In this document: one piece after another, positions 48,876 through 49,468 of the stretch
How the letters are laid out: the number at the start of each line of letters is the position of its first letter
Numbering within the stretch: the stretch's first letter is position 1
Notes under the pieces: model-generated
The model's database searches: none
What the model was told of the DNA's origin: nothing
What the model saw: only the letters and a program-made list of their open reading frames with translations
Position numbers and translations under genes: made by a program
Assembly (NCBI GenBank): GCA_016199265.1
Contig: JACQGX010000005.1
Coordinates: forward strand, 1-49,468
Direction: 5' to 3'
From: Chloroflexota bacterium
GTDB taxonomy: Bacteria > Chloroflexota > UBA11872 > UBA12225
DNA: 49,468 nucleotides

Positions 48876-49468
48876 CTACCGCTTTGCCGCCGCCTCCTTC
48901 AGCACGACGTCACCCTGTCGTGACGCCTCCTCGGCGGCGGTGCGGACCGCCTCGTCGCCGTTCCAGGCTCGGTTCAGCGCGGTCGTAACGGCGGTATTCC
49001 ATTTGCTGAACAGCGGGCCCTTGTAGGGGTGTTTAGTGTAGGCGTAGCTGTCTATGGCCGCCTGACGGTTGACTGCCGGCGACGTTTTTGCCCACACCTC
49101 TTGCAACAGCCGTTTGTGCGCGGGCACGAAATTGCTGATCTCGATGACCAGACGTTGACCCGTACCGGCGGTGAAGAAGTGACTGACCTTGAAAGCCGCT
49201 GCCGGCTGCTTGGTCGCGTTAAACACGACAAAGTTCGTCACACCCGTGCCTGCCGCCTGGGTGCCACTTGGGCCGCGGGGGCCCGGCGCGACATCCCACG
49301 AGAAGTCCCGGACCTGGCTCATGGTGGTAAAGAAAGTGAAGGCCGCGCCCCAGATCATCCCCAACTTGCCCAGCACAAACGGATCTCCACCGAGCGCCTG
49401 CCGCTCCTGGGGCGAGGGCATGACCTGGTGCCTTTGGCGCAGATCCACCATCCACTGCAAGGCCTCGA
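48876..49468 (-). CDS. Sugar ABC substrate-binding protein, N-terminus beyond right edge
   Basis: About 197 C-terminal residues of a family 1 solute-binding protein whose start lies outside the window; the frame is open to the right edge. Recognisable pieces are 'FVLGKLGMIWGAAFTFFTTM', 'FSWDVAPGPRGPSGTQAAG', 'TNFVVFNATKQPAAAFKVSH', 'FTAGTGQRLVIEISNFVPAH' and a helical end 'ALNRAWNGDEAVRTAAEEAS'. These form the C-lobe and closing helices of the fold. It stands 77 bases upstream of the 28-codon ORF and the oxidoreductase series on the same strand, so it probably supplies their substrate. No permease gene lies between. Confidence 0.87.
   Translation of the reverse strand, partial: EALQWMVDLRQRHQVMPSPQERQALGGDPFVLGKLGMIWGAAFTFFTTMSQVRDFSWDVAPGPRGPSGTQAAGTGVTNFVVFNATKQPAAAFKVSHFFTAGTGQRLVIEISNFVPAHKRLLQEVWAKTSPAVNRQAAIDSYAYTKHPYKGPLFSKWNTAVTTALNRAWNGDEAVRTAAEEASRQGDVVLKEAAAKR

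Noticed and set aside
1-49468. CRISPR arrays, tRNA, rRNA and prophage genes
   Set aside because: No regularly spaced repeats, no cloverleaf-like or rRNA-like stretches and no phage structural motifs were recognised by eye; a covariance-model scan would be the decisive test.

Overview
This is a GC-rich bacterial window, most likely from the phylum Chloroflexota (a Thermomicrobia/Sphaerobacter-like lineage is a reasonable guess). The lineage call is inference from several signs: Tat/lipobox solute-binding proteins (RR..F..R then an alanine-rich stretch and Cys), a family-typical 'GG..TFGYP...FFQR' C-terminal domain on a secreted glycosidase, many Gfo/Idh/MocA oxidoreductases and sulfatases, and palindromic dispersed repeats. 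No rRNA, tRNA, CRISPR array or phage structural gene was seen.

Layout. 1-7.1 kb: a gene cut by the left edge, an NHL-repeat protein, two wrecked ABC sugar-binding protein genes (one with its middle inverted), a PilZ protein, a small lipoprotein and an orphan OmpR-type response regulator. 7.2-11.7 kb: an intact sugar-binding lipoprotein and a very large polytopic membrane protein. 11.9-14.8 kb: an oxidoreductase and a formylglycine-type sulfatase. 15.1-31.2 kb: the core locus, two divergent operons around a GntR regulator. The leftward operon is GntR - GNAT acetyltransferase - SelA-like PLP enzyme - large glycoside-hydrolase-like protein. The rightward operon is a glycosidase/M14-carboxypeptidase/NPCBM fusion - sugar-binding protein - a second such fusion - sulfatase-like hydrolase with Thr at the catalytic position - gingipain-like (C25-like) protein, followed by a decayed third copy of the fusion's N-terminus. 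31.3-35.0 kb: a beta-propeller glycosidase and an accessory patch of small gene pairs (cupin, antitoxin-like proteins, unknowns) with a 99-bp inverted-repeat element. 35.1-39.5 kb: divergent secreted GH5-like glycosidase and PHP/DUF3604 hydrolase. 39.7-42.1 kb: a CxxC membrane protein and a CPA1 antiporter fused to a rhodanese domain with an in-frame TGA next to the active site. 42.2-49.5 kb: oxidoreductase, VOC protein, and a leftward catabolic operon of sugar-binding protein, a 28-codon ORF, three oxidoreductases, an oxidoreductase tail remnant and an M20 amidohydrolase.

How it fits together. Most genes point to scavenging of complex, probably sulfated or acylated and peptide-linked sugars. 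Hydrolases carrying both glycosidase and carboxypeptidase domains would release small pieces, lipoprotein-type binding proteins would capture them, and NAD-linked oxidoreductases, a PLP enzyme and an amidohydrolase would process them. No ABC permease or ATPase gene lies in the window, so the binding proteins must rely on membrane components encoded elsewhere. The strongest candidate for something undescribed is the pair of GH-M14-NPCBM fusion proteins in one operon with a protease-like protein and a Thr-type sulfatase homologue. Other signals worth attention are a recurrent 20-bp direct repeat (ACCTCAAC-N4-ACCTCAAC) in the first 7.3 kb, a pair of nested palindromic mobile-looking elements (424-555 and 11766-11893), and the TGA in the rhodanese domain.
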